64,000 bases of DNA from Streptomyces sp. NA02950 (GTDB lineage Bacteria; Actinomycetota; Actinomycetes; Streptomycetales; Streptomycetaceae): the NCBI RefSeq assembly GCF_013364155.1, contig NZ_CP054916.1, positions 7,904,001-7,968,000 of the forward strand, in the 5' to 3' direction. Below the pieces are notes generated by a model. The model was not told where the DNA came from, ran no database searches, and saw nothing but the letters and a program-made list of their open reading frames with translations. The position numbers were made by a program, and so were the translations under genes. This document shows positions 43,829 through 52,988 of this stretch, one piece after another. The first letter of the stretch is position 1. The number at the start of each line of letters is the position of its first letter.

Positions 43829-45297
43829 GCCGCACCTATCTGGGCATGCCCGCCTTCCCCCGGGCGGCGGCCGTCACCACGCAGGACACACGGCTGCGCG
43901 CGAACCTCACCCGGGCCACCCACAGCATCCGGGACAAACGGGCCGCCGCCGTCGCCGAGCTCGAGGACTGGGCGCGGCTGCGCGACGCAGGGAAGCACAT
44001 CAAGGACCGGACCCTGCGCCACCTCGACCACTATCTGCTCCAAGCGGAGCGGGCGGTCACCGCGGCGGGAGGTGTGGTGCACTGGGCCGCCGACGCGGCG
44101 GAGGCGAACCGGATCGTCGCCGACCTGGTCAAGGCCAAGGGCGAGCGCGAGGTCGTCAAGGTCAAGTCCATGGCCACTCAGGAGATCGGGCTCAACCAGG
44201 CCCTGGCCGCCGAGGGCATCACCGCCTACGAGACCGACCTGGCCGAGCTGATCGTGCAGCTCGGCGACGACCTCCCCTCCCACATCCTGGTACCGGCGAT
44301 CCACCGGAACCGCGAGGAGATCCGCCAGATCTTCACCGGCTCCATGGGACGTTGGGGCAAGCCCGCTCCGGAAGGGCTGTCGGACGATCCGGCGGACCTC
44401 GCCGAGGCCGCCAGGTCGCACCTGCGGGAGAAGTTCCTGAACGCCAAGGTGGCCGTGTCCGGGGCGAACTTCCTGATCGCGGAGACCGGCACCCTGGTCG
44501 TCGTCGAGTCCGAGGGGAACGGCCGGATGTGCCTCACCCTCCCCGAGACCCTGATCTCGGTCGTCGGCATCGAGAAGGTCATTCCCACCGTCCGGGACCT
44601 GGAGGTCTTCCTCCAGTTGCTGCCCCGGTCCTCCACCGCCGAACGCATGAACCCCTACACCTCGACCTGGACGGGGACCACCGATGGTGACGGCCCGTCG
44701 GAGTTCCACCTCGTGCTGCTCGACAACGGCCGCACCGACACCCTCGCCGACGAGATCGGCCGCCAGGCCCTGCGCTGTATCCGCTGCTCGGCCTGTCTCA
44801 ACGTGTGCCCGGTGTACGAACGGGCCGGAGGCCACGCCTACGGCTCGCCGTACCCGGGGCCGATCGGTGCCATCCTCACCCCCCAACTGCGAGGGGTGCG
44901 GGGCGAGGTGGACGCCTCGCTGCCGTACGCGTCGTCGCTGTGCGGCGCCTGCTACGAGGTGTGCCCGGTGGCCATCGACATCCCCGAGGTCCTGGTCCAC
45001 CTGCGCGAACGCGTGGCGGAGCAGAGCAAGGGGCACCGGGTGGAGCGGGCCGTCGTCCGGGCCGCGAGCCGGCTGCTGGACCGCCCGGCCCTGTACACGG
45101 CCGCGGCCCGCGCCGCCGCGCGCACCCGTCGACTGCACCCGCGCCGGCTGCCCTTCCCCGGGCCCGCCAGGGCCTGGAGCCGGGCCCGGGATCTGCCCGA
45201 GGTGGCGCCGCGGCCCTTCCGTGACTGGTGGACGGGCGAACGCGGCGGACACCGCGCCGAGGACGCCACCCCCGACACCCCGGAGGACACCCGATGA
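43825..45297 (+). CDS. lutB: LutB/LldF, iron-sulfur subunit of L-lactate dehydrogenase
   Basis: 490 residues. An LUD domain fills the first two thirds (VVKVKSMATQEIGLNQAL, GANFLIAETGTLVVVESEGN). It is followed by two 4Fe-4S clusters, CIRCSACLNVCPVY and CGACYEVCPVAIDIP, each Cys-x2-Cys-x2-Cys-x3-Cys. It carries electrons from lactate. ATG 43825 overlaps the lutA stop, and its own stop overlaps lutC. The C-terminal 80 residues are Arg/Ala-rich and extended. Confidence 0.94.
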   Translation: MSRTYLGMPAFPRAAAVTTQDTRLRANLTRATHSIRDKRAAAVAELEDWARLRDAGKHIKDRTLRHLDHYLLQAERAVTAAGGVVHWAADAAEANRIVADLVKAKGEREVVKVKSMATQEIGLNQALAAEGITAYETDLAELIVQLGDDLPSHILVPAIHRNREEIRQIFTGSMGRWGKPAPEGLSDDPADLAEAARSHLREKFLNAKVAVSGANFLIAETGTLVVVESEGNGRMCLTLPETLISVVGIEKVIPTVRDLEVFLQLLPRSSTAERMNPYTSTWTGTTDGDGPSEFHLVLLDNGRTDTLADEIGRQALRCIRCSACLNVCPVYERAGGHAYGSPYPGPIGAILTPQLRGVRGEVDASLPYASSLCGACYEVCPVAIDIPEVLVHLRERVAEQSKGHRVERAVVRAASRLLDRPALYTAAARAAARTRRLHPRRLPFPGPARAWSRARDLPEVAPRPFRDWWTGERGGHRAEDATPDTPEDTR

Positions 45298-46034
45298 CGA
45301 CCGACAGCCGAGAGCATGTCCTCGCCCGCGTCCGGAGCGCCCTCGCGGACGTAACCGAAGGCGAGTCCCCGGCGGACCACCCGGTGCCGCGCGACTATCT
45401 GTCCGCGCACCACCCCGAGGACCGGCCGGGCATGCTCGACCTGCTCGCCGAGAACCTGGCCGACTACCGTGCCGTGGTCCACCGCGCCACGCCCGGCGCG
45501 CTGCCGTCGCTCATCGCGGAACTGCTGGCGGCCCGCGGCTCGGGCGCCGTGGCCCACCCGGCCGACCTGCCGGGGGCATGGCTTGCGGAGGCAATCGGCG
45601 TCGGACGCGTGGCCGACGGCCCGGAGGCCACCCCGGCACGGCTGGACACCGTCGACACCGTGGTGACCGGCTGTGCGCTGGCCATCGCGGAGACGGGCAC
45701 CATCGTGCTCGACGCCGGGCCCGCGCAGGGACGCCGCGTCCTGACCCTCGTACCCGATCACCACATCTGTGTGGTCCGGGCCGGACAGGTGGTGGCATCC
45801 GTCCCGAGGGCGCTGACACGGCTGGATCCGACACGGCCCCAGACATGGATCTCGGGCCCCTCGGCAACCAGTGACATCGAACTGGACCGTGTCGAGGGCG
45901 TGCACGGGCCGCGCACGCTGGAGGTCATCCTCGTCGAGGAGAGGCAGCCGGAGAAAAAGTTGGAGAAGGAGTTGGAGAAGGAAGCGGAGGTGGCAGAGGA
46001 GCGCGCGGCGTCCGCCACGGCGCCCGGCAGTTGA
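45294..46034 (+). CDS. lutC: LutC/LldG, LUD-domain subunit of L-lactate dehydrogenase
   Basis: A 246-residue LUD protein. TVVTGCALAIAETGTIVLDA, LVPDHHICVVRAGQVVASVP and TWISGPSATSDIELDRVEGV are the family core, and HGPRTLEVILVE ends the fold. It is followed by an unusual charged tail of about 30 residues (EKKLEKELEKEAEVAEER) that is probably helical and is absent from typical LutC. ATG 45294 overlaps lutB. It is the last gene of the operon; a strong hairpin follows the stop by 13 bp. Confidence 0.93.
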   Translation: MTTDSREHVLARVRSALADVTEGESPADHPVPRDYLSAHHPEDRPGMLDLLAENLADYRAVVHRATPGALPSLIAELLAARGSGAVAHPADLPGAWLAEAIGVGRVADGPEATPARLDTVDTVVTGCALAIAETGTIVLDAGPAQGRRVLTLVPDHHICVVRAGQVVASVPRALTRLDPTRPQTWISGPSATSDIELDRVEGVHGPRTLEVILVEERQPEKKLEKELEKEAEVAEERAASATAPGS

Positions 46035-46046
46035 ACCCTGTCCACT

Positions 46047-46081
46047 ACGTGGCCCCGATCCTCCCCGGATCGAGGCCACGT
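46047..46081 (+). terminator. Hairpin terminator after the lut operon
   Basis: ACGTGGCCCCGATC (from 46047) pairs with GATCGAGGCCACGT (ending 46081) with one mismatch and a 7-base loop. Confidence 0.7.
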
Positions 46082-46447
46082 TGCTGTGCCGCTGCCCGGT
46101 GGGGGCGTCCATCGCGCGCTTGAACCAGGTGATCGGGCTGGTGGCGTCGTGGACCTGGACGCAGACGCGAGCCGGGACGGATGATCTCAGCCTTTGTGGA
46201 CTCCGCAGGCCCGTTTTCCAAGCTCCGCTCCGTGGCCACGATGATCGCGGCGCGCTGTGACGCGACCGGTGCGGCGGGACCTGCCGCACCCCGACAGCCG
46301 GGCATTGCACCAGCATGAGGAGATGTCGGGCGCGCTCCTCGCCCCGCCCGCGCGATCTTCACCGCTGATGGGGAGACTCCCCCTCCACTTCACTTGTAGA
46401 TTCGTCAACAGCGCGCTGATGTCCAACAGCGAAACGGGGGAAGTATT
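46082..46447. other. Non-coding gap between lut operon and type VII-like genes
   Basis: About 366 bp with no convincing gene on either strand. A perfect 8-bp hairpin, GGTGCGGC/GCCGCACC, is at 46268-46290. The last 100 bases are A/T-richer and likely hold the promoter of the next gene, but no clear hexamers were picked out. Confidence 0.5.
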
Positions 46448-46987
46448 TTGTCTTTCGAACAGGAATGGGCGGGCTTGCTCAGTGACGCACGTGCCCAGCA
46501 GAGCACCTCCATGCGGCTCAACGGGGCGGGCGGAGGCGACGGCGGCGCAAAGGGTGACGGAACGGGCAGCGGAAAGCTGCTGCATGTGACGCCGCACGTG
46601 CTGCGCTCCTACGCCGGTCGCGCCGACAAGGTGAGCGACGACTTCGCGAAGACGGACAACGAGACGATGCGGGAGACCGAGCAGGTGCCCGGCTCCATGA
46701 AGGGCTTCGCGAGCGACGAGGCGTTCGCGGACTTCCAGAAGACCTGGCGTGCGCAGATGAAGTACCTGGACGGCCTCTACACCGGGGTCGCCAAGGCGCT
46801 CCGCACCGCCGCCACGACCTTCAAGGCCGAGGACGTCCGGCGCAAGGAGGACTTGGACAAGGTGGACTCGGACCGGCCGCTGTACGGGCCGTACGTGCCC
46901 CGGAACGGCACCTCGCAGGGCACCGACAAGCCCCTGTACGGCCCCTATGTGCCGACGCTCCCCTCCACCAATGAGCCCAAGTCCTAG
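46448..46987 (+). CDS. WXG100-like small type VII substrate with duplicated tail motif
   Basis: A 179-residue protein. Residues about 45-135 form two long helices (LRSYAGRADKVSDDFAKTDN, then DEAFADFQKTWRAQMKYLDG and LYTGVAKALRTAATTF) like an ESX/WXG100 hairpin, though WxG itself is not clear. The tail repeats PLYGPYVP twice. The start is TTG 46450-side codon at 46448 with GGGGGAAG upstream; no better start exists. It lies 12 bp before the 783-residue gene. In type VII loci such a small helical protein is co-secreted with the larger partner (known), so this role is inferred. Confidence 0.75.
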   Translation: MSFEQEWAGLLSDARAQQSTSMRLNGAGGGDGGAKGDGTGSGKLLHVTPHVLRSYAGRADKVSDDFAKTDNETMRETEQVPGSMKGFASDEAFADFQKTWRAQMKYLDGLYTGVAKALRTAATTFKAEDVRRKEDLDKVDSDRPLYGPYVPRNGTSQGTDKPLYGPYVPTLPSTNEPKS

Positions 46988-46999
46988 GGAGGGCACCCG

Positions 47000-49351
47000 A
47001 TGACCGCTCCTGAACTCACCTACACCGCGCTGCGCGAGGTCGACCTCGAACCGCTCCGGCAGGCGGTGGCGAAATGGCAGAAGCTGTCGGGCAAGATCGA
47101 CACCGTCACCAATACGTTCACCCGCACCGTTTCGTCCCCGCTGGAGATGTCCGGCTGGTTCGGCGAGTCGGCGGAGGCGGCGTTCAAGACGTTCCGCACC
47201 GTCCGGCACCAGATGTCGGAGGCCTCCGGCCAGGCCGAGAAGATCGGCGCCGTCATGTCCGAGGCGCTCAAGGCGTTCGAATCCGCGAAGAAGGTCCTCG
47301 CGAGCGTCGAGACCGCGGTGAGCACCCCGCCGAAGGACGGCGACGGCAAGGTCTATCTGAAGGTCAACAAGGAGAACGGCGTCGTCTATCTCGACCCGCC
47401 GCCCGACGTGGAGAACACCGCGGGCCTCCAGAAGGCGTACCACGAGTCGATCGTCTACTACAACAAAAAGATACGGGAAGCCATCCGCAGTGCCAGCGAC
47501 GCGGACCACGACCTGAAGACGGCTCTCCAGATCGACCCGCCGGGCAAGGGCTTCAACGACGACATCGCGGGACACCTCAAGGACGTCGACGCCGAGACCA
47601 AGAAGGATGTCGACCGCCTGATGGAGCTGGCGGGCAAGAAGGACTTCAAGAAGGACCCCAAGCTCCTGTCAGAGTTCAACGGCCTCCTCGCCAAGAACGC
47701 CCGGAATTCCGACTTCGCCGAGCAGTTCGCCCACCGCAAGGGCGCGAAGGGGATCATGGAGTTCTGGTACAACACGGCCAAGCCGGACTACGAGGAAGGC
47801 CTGTCGGGCGAGGCCAAGAAGCGCTCGGACGCGGTGACGAGGCAACTCGCGGCGCTCCAGGACAACCTGGGCATTACCCTGGCCCTCGCCAGCCACTCCG
47901 ACTCGCCGGAGATGACGCAGTGGAAGAAGGACGTCATCGCCCTCGGCTACAAGCGCCTGCCCGGCGAGCACCAGACCTACTTCGCCGATCCGCCGTACGG
48001 CTTCCAGGTGATGAGCAATCTGATGCGCACCGGGAAGTGGGACAGGCAGTTCCTGAACGAGTACGGCGACAAGCTCATCGAGGTGGACAAGAAACCGTTC
48101 GACGCGCCCGGTGGACGCCGCGAGGACGAACAGACGCACCGGAAGTGGCTCGCCTACGGCCTGCAGCCGCCGGACTACCTCAACTTCGGCGGGAAGAACG
48201 ACAAGGGCGAGGACCCCTTCACCGGATACTTCGAGGCGCTGGGCCACAACGGCGACGCGTCCACGGACTTCTTCAAGGACAAGGGGCACTTCGACTATGT
48301 GCTCCGTGACCGCATGTGGCTGCCGGACAGCGGCGGCGCCGACCTCGGCGACAAGGTGCCCTACGGTCCGCGGGTGGCCCTCGGTCACGCGCTGGGCTCG
48401 GCGACCACCGGTCACGACTGGGACGCGCCCGCGAACGTCCCGGCGGAGCACACCAAGGACCAGGCGGACCTCATGTCCAAGCTCATCAAGGGCATGGGGA
48501 CGGTCGACGAAGGCGGGAAAGCGGACATCTCGTTGGCCTTGGGCATGCAGCAGGGCCTGGGGAACGCCGCGTCGGAGTACGTACCGGACTTCTTCCGGGC
48601 CATGACGGACGGTCAGGGCGACGACAAGCTCTTTCCCATGTCCGGGTCGCAGGCCGATTTGGAACATCGCGACGTGACGAGATTCCTCGTGCAGCTGGGG
48701 CAGGACCCCGACGCGAACGCGGCGATCACCGCCGGGCAGAAGCTCTACACCGCCCAGGTGCTCGACCACCACTTGGGCGGGGACGTCCCCGCGGACCAGA
48801 AGTACCACGCACCCGCGCGGGACATCGTGCACGAGGTCCTCAAGGCATCGGGAGAGACCGCGGGCACGCTGGCCTCCGGCGCCCAGGAGGGCATCATCGG
48901 CCCCGCGGTCCGGGAGGAGAAGGCGTACGACAGCGCCACGCTCAGCCACCGCCTGTGGGGCAACACCGCGTTCGGCAGCGTGGCGACGGGTGCCAGCATA
49001 TTGAAGCCCTTCACCGCGCATCCCATCGGGGCCGCGGTCACCGCGAGCCTGATCATCGGGGCCGAGGGCGCCGCCCTCAACGACCAGGACGCCCAACACT
49101 GGGAGATCAACAAGTCCGCCCCGGCGGCGGACAAGGCCGGTGCGGTCTACGACGAGATGGCCGGGCGTGATGTGCGGCAGAACCAGGCGATGCTGAAGGC
49201 CATCGGGAAGGAACACGGCATCGACGTCTCGGAAAGCTGGGCGAAGCTGTACTCCGCCGAGGGCTTCAGCCAGGGATACTCCCGGGTCGGGTCCACGGCG
49301 CCCTTCCTCACCTCCATCGAGCAAGTAAAGCAATTGGCCGTAGGGCGCTAA
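47000..49351 (+). CDS. Large helical protein with WXG100-like N-terminus, putative type VII-associated
   Basis: 783 residues. The first 110 residues are helical and include EMSGWFGESAEAAF, a WxG turn between helices as in WXG100 proteins, followed by a coiled region. The middle is rich in charged residues and aromatic turns (FADPPYGFQVMSNLMRTGKW, GYFEALGHNGDASTDFFKDK). A hydrophobic stretch, HPIGAAVTASLIIGAEGAAL, lies near residue 680. No known toxin domain was recognised at the C-terminus. Streptomyces genomes hold many such loci of unknown role. AGGGAGG precedes ATG 47000. It is cotranscribed with the genes on both sides. Confidence 0.78.
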   Translation: MTAPELTYTALREVDLEPLRQAVAKWQKLSGKIDTVTNTFTRTVSSPLEMSGWFGESAEAAFKTFRTVRHQMSEASGQAEKIGAVMSEALKAFESAKKVLASVETAVSTPPKDGDGKVYLKVNKENGVVYLDPPPDVENTAGLQKAYHESIVYYNKKIREAIRSASDADHDLKTALQIDPPGKGFNDDIAGHLKDVDAETKKDVDRLMELAGKKDFKKDPKLLSEFNGLLAKNARNSDFAEQFAHRKGAKGIMEFWYNTAKPDYEEGLSGEAKKRSDAVTRQLAALQDNLGITLALASHSDSPEMTQWKKDVIALGYKRLPGEHQTYFADPPYGFQVMSNLMRTGKWDRQFLNEYGDKLIEVDKKPFDAPGGRREDEQTHRKWLAYGLQPPDYLNFGGKNDKGEDPFTGYFEALGHNGDASTDFFKDKGHFDYVLRDRMWLPDSGGADLGDKVPYGPRVALGHALGSATTGHDWDAPANVPAEHTKDQADLMSKLIKGMGTVDEGGKADISLALGMQQGLGNAASEYVPDFFRAMTDGQGDDKLFPMSGSQADLEHRDVTRFLVQLGQDPDANAAITAGQKLYTAQVLDHHLGGDVPADQKYHAPARDIVHEVLKASGETAGTLASGAQEGIIGPAVREEKAYDSATLSHRLWGNTAFGSVATGASILKPFTAHPIGAAVTASLIIGAEGAALNDQDAQHWEINKSAPAADKAGAVYDEMAGRDVRQNQAMLKAIGKEHGIDVSESWAKLYSAEGFSQGYSRVGSTAPFLTSIEQVKQLAVGR

Positions 49352-49365
49352 GGGAACGCATGCAC

Positions 49366-49959
49366 ATGAACCGCCCCCTCCGTATCACCCTGCTCGCCGT
49401 CCTCGCCGTGGCCCTGGTCGCGGCGGGGGCGCTGGGCGGCGTACTCGTCGGACGCGAGGAAGGAAAGGACCCGAAGAAGTTCTCCGAGGTGCTGGGAGAC
49501 ACCTGCCCCACGGTCCTGCGGGGGGTGCCCTCGTCGCTGCTGGACAGGGTCGTCCCCGTATCCCGTAACGCCGGCGGCGAGCAGCGGATGACCTACCGGA
49601 AACTCTCGGTCAACTCCCATTGCACCATCACCGTGGACGGCAAGGAGGTGCTCGATGTCGATGTCGAGCAGCTCAACTCGGTGAACGAGCCCCGTCGGGC
49701 GGGCACGGGCCCGGGGCACGGCAAGACCAAGAGCATCCCCGGCTACGACAAGAGCTGGTCCTCCCAGGACGCCGCCGGCCTCAACGTCGCCTGCACCAAG
49801 AACACGGGCAACGACAACGCCACCAACGTGTACGTCAGGGCGCAGGTGTGGCGGGAGCCGTACGGGGGGCTGCGCGAGGACCTGGTGCGGATGGTCAAGC
49901 AGGCGGCGAAAACCGGCCACGCCCTGGCGTGCTCGGCCGTCCCGCCGGTGCCCGACTGA
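49366..49959 (+). CDS. Membrane-anchored extracytoplasmic protein of the type VII-like locus
   Basis: About 197 residues. The N-terminal segment PLRITLLAVLAVALVAAGAL is a signal anchor (no lipobox Cys was found). The exported part has three Cys (GDTCPT, NSHCTIT, NVACTK) and a fourth near the end (HALACS), enough for two disulfides. The fold recalls DUF3558-like surface proteins but I am not sure. ATG 49366 is preferred because AGGGA is 10 bases upstream; ATG 49360 is close by. It is 14 bp after the 783-residue gene and ends the operon. Confidence 0.78.
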   Translation: MNRPLRITLLAVLAVALVAAGALGGVLVGREEGKDPKKFSEVLGDTCPTVLRGVPSSLLDRVVPVSRNAGGEQRMTYRKLSVNSHCTITVDGKEVLDVDVEQLNSVNEPRRAGTGPGHGKTKSIPGYDKSWSSQDAAGLNVACTKNTGNDNATNVYVRAQVWREPYGGLREDLVRMVKQAAKTGHALACSAVPPVPD

Positions 49960-49998
49960 GCAGTTCCCCGGCCGTTCCCCGGCCGTAGGGTGACGACT

Positions 49999-50021
49999 CC
50001 TGGACGGATCACCCGTCCAGG
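49999..50021. terminator. Bidirectional hairpin terminator between convergent genes
   Basis: CCTGGACGG (49999-50007) and CCGTCCAGG (50013-50021) form a perfect 9-bp stem with loop ATCAC, between the type VII-like operon and the MBL-fold gene. Confidence 0.75.
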
Positions 50022-50081
50022 GGTCTCGCGCACCCGGCGCTCACACCCGTGGTTCGCGGAGCAAGGCGGTTGAGCGGTGTA

Positions 50082-51026
50082 TCAGTCCGCGGGGTGAGCG
50101 TGGTAGAACGCTCGCGCGGCGAGGTCGGTCCACTCGGGGTGGTCCCAGCTGCTCCAGCGGGAACGGGCGTCCCTGCCGATGGCCTCGGCCGCTTCGTCGG
50201 CCGAGGCGCCGAGGCCGCGGAGGCGGTCGGTCTCGGCACGGACGTGGTCGAGATAGTCCCGGACGTCCTGGATGAGCGTCGCGTCGGTCACCTCGCCGTG
50301 GCCAGGGACGACCACCGTGGGGGAGAGAGCCAGGAGCTGGTCGAGCACGGTGATCCAGCGGTGCGCGTCGACATCGGTGTCATGAGGCGGGAAGTAGGGG
50401 GCGATCGGGAACATCCGGTTCTCCAGCAGATCGCCGCCGAACAGGACATGGCTGTCGACAAGGACGATCTGGTCGCCGGCCGTATGCGCCGGCCCCACTT
50501 CGCGCAGCACCACTGTGCGGCCACCGAGGTCGATCTCCGCTTCCCCCGTATAGGTCACGTCAGGGTCGACGAACCGCACGCCGTCGAGTGCGGCCGCGAC
50601 CGCCGGACTCACTCCCCGGAACATCTCGGCGTACGCGGCGCCCTTGCGACGTAGTTCGGCCCGCTGGGAGTCGTTGTAGATGATCGTCGCGGCCCCCTTG
50701 AACGCTTGTGCCCCGAATCCGTGCTCCGGGTGGAAGTGGGTGAGGGTCACCCAGAGACGTCGGTCTCCGGCCAGCCGCTTGGCCTGTTCCAGGACGTACC
50801 GCCCGTTGCGAGGGCCGATCCCGGTGTCCACGACCAGCGCGGAGTGGTCGCCGACAACGATGCCGATGTTGGGGACGATCGGCACGCGGTTGTCCGGAAT
50901 CACAAACACCCCTTCCCGGATCTCGATCGGCTCGCCCTGGACGAGAGGCGCGGGAGCGCCCTTCCGGTCGGACGGCGCCCGAAGTCCGGCGGTCGAGGGC
51001 TGCGGTGAGGATTCGGTCCGGCACAC
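50082..51026 (-). CDS. MBL-fold metallo-hydrolase
   Basis: A 314-residue metallo-beta-lactamase-fold protein. The metal motif is LTHFHPEHGFGAQ, with Glu where the canonical HxHxDH has Asp. The later ligands are in VGPAHTAGDQIVL, LFGGDLLENR and VVVPGHGEVTD. The Asp-to-Glu change may alter metal use. It is a probable hydrolase of unknown substrate. The GTG at 51026 adds a non-conserved N-terminus of about 30 residues; the fold begins near EIREGVFVIPD. It is divergent from the tetR at 51107, which probably controls it. Confidence 0.88.
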   Translation of the reverse strand: MCRTESSPQPSTAGLRAPSDRKGAPAPLVQGEPIEIREGVFVIPDNRVPIVPNIGIVVGDHSALVVDTGIGPRNGRYVLEQAKRLAGDRRLWVTLTHFHPEHGFGAQAFKGAATIIYNDSQRAELRRKGAAYAEMFRGVSPAVAAALDGVRFVDPDVTYTGEAEIDLGGRTVVLREVGPAHTAGDQIVLVDSHVLFGGDLLENRMFPIAPYFPPHDTDVDAHRWITVLDQLLALSPTVVVPGHGEVTDATLIQDVRDYLDHVRAETDRLRGLGASADEAAEAIGRDARSRWSSWDHPEWTDLAARAFYHAHPAD

Positions 51027-51051
51027 GGGATGGACTCCAATCTGATCAATG

Positions 51052-51088
51052 TTCAGATCTACGGGATCGAACGTATCATGGATCTGAA
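51052..51088. promoter_or_regulatory. Inverted repeat TTCAGATC/GATCTGAA between MBL gene and tetR
   Basis: Arms at 51052-51059 and 51081-51088 are perfect and 21 bp apart, inside the 80-bp divergent promoter region. It is a plausible target for the adjacent TetR. TAAGAT at 51095-51100 is a candidate tetR -10, 7 bases before its ATG. Confidence 0.5.
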
Positions 51089-51106
51089 TGCTGTTAAGAT
51101 TCGGGC

Positions 51107-51772
51107 ATGGGCAAGAAGCGTTACCACCACGGGGAGTTGCGAGAAGCGCTGCTGGACGCCGCCGAAGCCCTGGTCCGCGAGCGCGGAGCGGAGGGATGGT
51201 CGCTGCGGGAGGCCTCGCTCCAGGTCGGTGTCAGCCCTAGCGCCGCCTACCATCACTTCAGTTCGCGGGACGCACTCGTGCGCGCACTCTCCGGACGAGT
51301 GCTGGCCCGGCTGGGAGAACGCCTGAGCCTGGCCGTGCACGAGGCGTCAGGCGATGATCAGCAGCGCCTCATCGCCTACGCCCGCAGCTACATCACCTGG
51401 GTACTGGATGACCCGGCCGTCGCCCGGCTCGCCTTCAGTGCGGGTGAGGTACCGCCCGTGCCGACGCACCCGCATCACGTGTTGTCCGTGGAAGTCGACC
51501 GGCTCGTCGACACCGACGGACTCAGCCCCTCGGCACGCCCCGGGGCCGAGTACCTCCTGTGGGCGGCCATCCATGGGCTTGCCACCCTCCTCGTGGCGGA
51601 TCTCGTCCGTCTGGATGACCGCGCAGCCGTCGACCTCCAGGCAGAGCGCCTGGTCCGGACCGTCCTCAACGGACTCGCGCAGGAGCACCCGGCGGCCCCC
51701 GCCTGGCCGCAAGCCCGCACCGCATACACCGAACGCCTCGCGGACCCGGAAGCACCTCCTGACCCACGCTGA
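51107..51772 (+). CDS. TetR-family regulator
   Basis: 221 residues. HTH: LREALLDAAEALVRERGAEG, WSLREASLQVGVSPSAAYHH, FSSRDALVRAL. The start YHHGELREAL is the common KKRYHHG TetR subgroup, and the C-terminal domain matches TetR_C_33-like helices. ATG 51107 has no Shine-Dalgarno sequence and lies 7 bases after TAAGAT, suggesting leaderless translation. It is divergent from the MBL-fold gene, its likely target together with itself. Confidence 0.9.
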   Translation: MGKKRYHHGELREALLDAAEALVRERGAEGWSLREASLQVGVSPSAAYHHFSSRDALVRALSGRVLARLGERLSLAVHEASGDDQQRLIAYARSYITWVLDDPAVARLAFSAGEVPPVPTHPHHVLSVEVDRLVDTDGLSPSARPGAEYLLWAAIHGLATLLVADLVRLDDRAAVDLQAERLVRTVLNGLAQEHPAAPAWPQARTAYTERLADPEAPPDPR

Positions 51773-51902
51773 CTGCCGGCACGCCTGAACGGCACCCGTC
51801 ATGCGACCCTGGGTTCGGATCCGGTGGTGAGGGAGCCGGGGGCGCGTTGTGCGGACCTCGCCTAGGCTGGACATCCCCAGGGGGGTGCCTGTGGAGGTAG
51901 CC

Positions 51903-52796
51903 ATGCGCCCCGTATGGTCCGGTGCCGTGAGCTTCGGGCTCGTCACGATCCCGATCAAGGTGTTGCCCGCCACCGAGGACCACTCGGTGTCCTTCCGGCA
52001 GATCCATACCGTCGACGGCGGCCGGATCCGGTACCGCAAGGTCTGCGAGCTCGACGACGAGGTCCTGAGTCAGGACGATATCGGCCGGGCCTACGAGGAG
52101 AGCAAGGACCACCTCGTGCCCATCGCGGACGAAGAGCTCGACCAGCTGCCTTTGCCGACCGCCAAGGCGATCGATGTCCAGGCATTCGTTCCCGCGGACT
52201 CCCTGGACCCGATCCGCTTCGGGCGCCCCTACTACCTGCAAGGCGACGGGGCCGTCGCGGCCAAGCCGTACACGCTGTTGCGAGAAGCCCTGGAGCACAG
52301 CGACAAGGTGGCCATCGCCAAGTTCGCCTGGCACGGTCGCGAGCGGCTCGGCGCGCTGCGCGTGGTGGGCGACGCCATCGTCCTCCAGGCGCTGCACTGG
52401 CCGGACGAGGTCCGCTCCAGCGATGGGCTCGCCCCGACCGACGTGGAACTCTCCGAATCCGAGATCGACGAAGCCATCACCCTGATGGAGGCCATCGGCG
52501 GGACGGAGGTCAGCCAGTACCGCGACCAGTACCGGGAGGCCGTCGAAGCCGTCATCGAGGCAAAGGCGGCCGGTGTGGCACCTCCGGAAATGGAGGGGCC
52601 GACCAAGCCCGAGGGGGAGGTCGTGGATCTGATGGCCGCCCTGAAGGACAGCGTGCGGGATGCCAAGAAGGCCCGCGGGGAGACTGCCGGGGAGGGCGAG
52701 GTGCGCAAGATGCCGTCCAAGAAGAAGGCGGCGGGCAAGAAGGCCGCCAAGAAGGCCCCGGCGAAGAAGGCGGCCAAGAAGCGGACCGCGTCCTGA
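51903..52796 (+). CDS. ku: Ku-family DNA end-binding protein
   Basis: A 297-residue bacterial Ku. MRPVWSGAVSFGLVTIPIKV is the family N-terminus, with HTVDGGRIRYRKVCELDDEV and FGRPYYLQGDGAVAAKPYTL in the ring. It binds double-strand ends for non-homologous end joining with LigD (known). The last 30 residues are a Lys/Ala-rich tail (AAKKAPAKKAAKK) like histone H1, which may add DNA affinity. GGAGGTAG precedes ATG 51903. No ligD lies in this window. Confidence 0.94.
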   Translation: MRPVWSGAVSFGLVTIPIKVLPATEDHSVSFRQIHTVDGGRIRYRKVCELDDEVLSQDDIGRAYEESKDHLVPIADEELDQLPLPTAKAIDVQAFVPADSLDPIRFGRPYYLQGDGAVAAKPYTLLREALEHSDKVAIAKFAWHGRERLGALRVVGDAIVLQALHWPDEVRSSDGLAPTDVELSESEIDEAITLMEAIGGTEVSQYRDQYREAVEAVIEAKAAGVAPPEMEGPTKPEGEVVDLMAALKDSVRDAKKARGETAGEGEVRKMPSKKKAAGKKAAKKAPAKKAAKKRTAS

Positions 52797-52988
52797 CCGC
52801 GCACTTCCGCCGACAGTGCGCAGGCGAAACATCACTGATCATGATGTCGGAGGGACGGAGGCGAGGCGGCCGGCACCCTCGCGCCGGGCACGTCCCTCGA
52901 GTTCACAGGTCTCTTGCCCGGGCGGGGCGCGGCCCGCCCGCGGGGGGCGGTCCATGACACCCGCCCGCCCGCGCCCCGAAGCCCGCGG

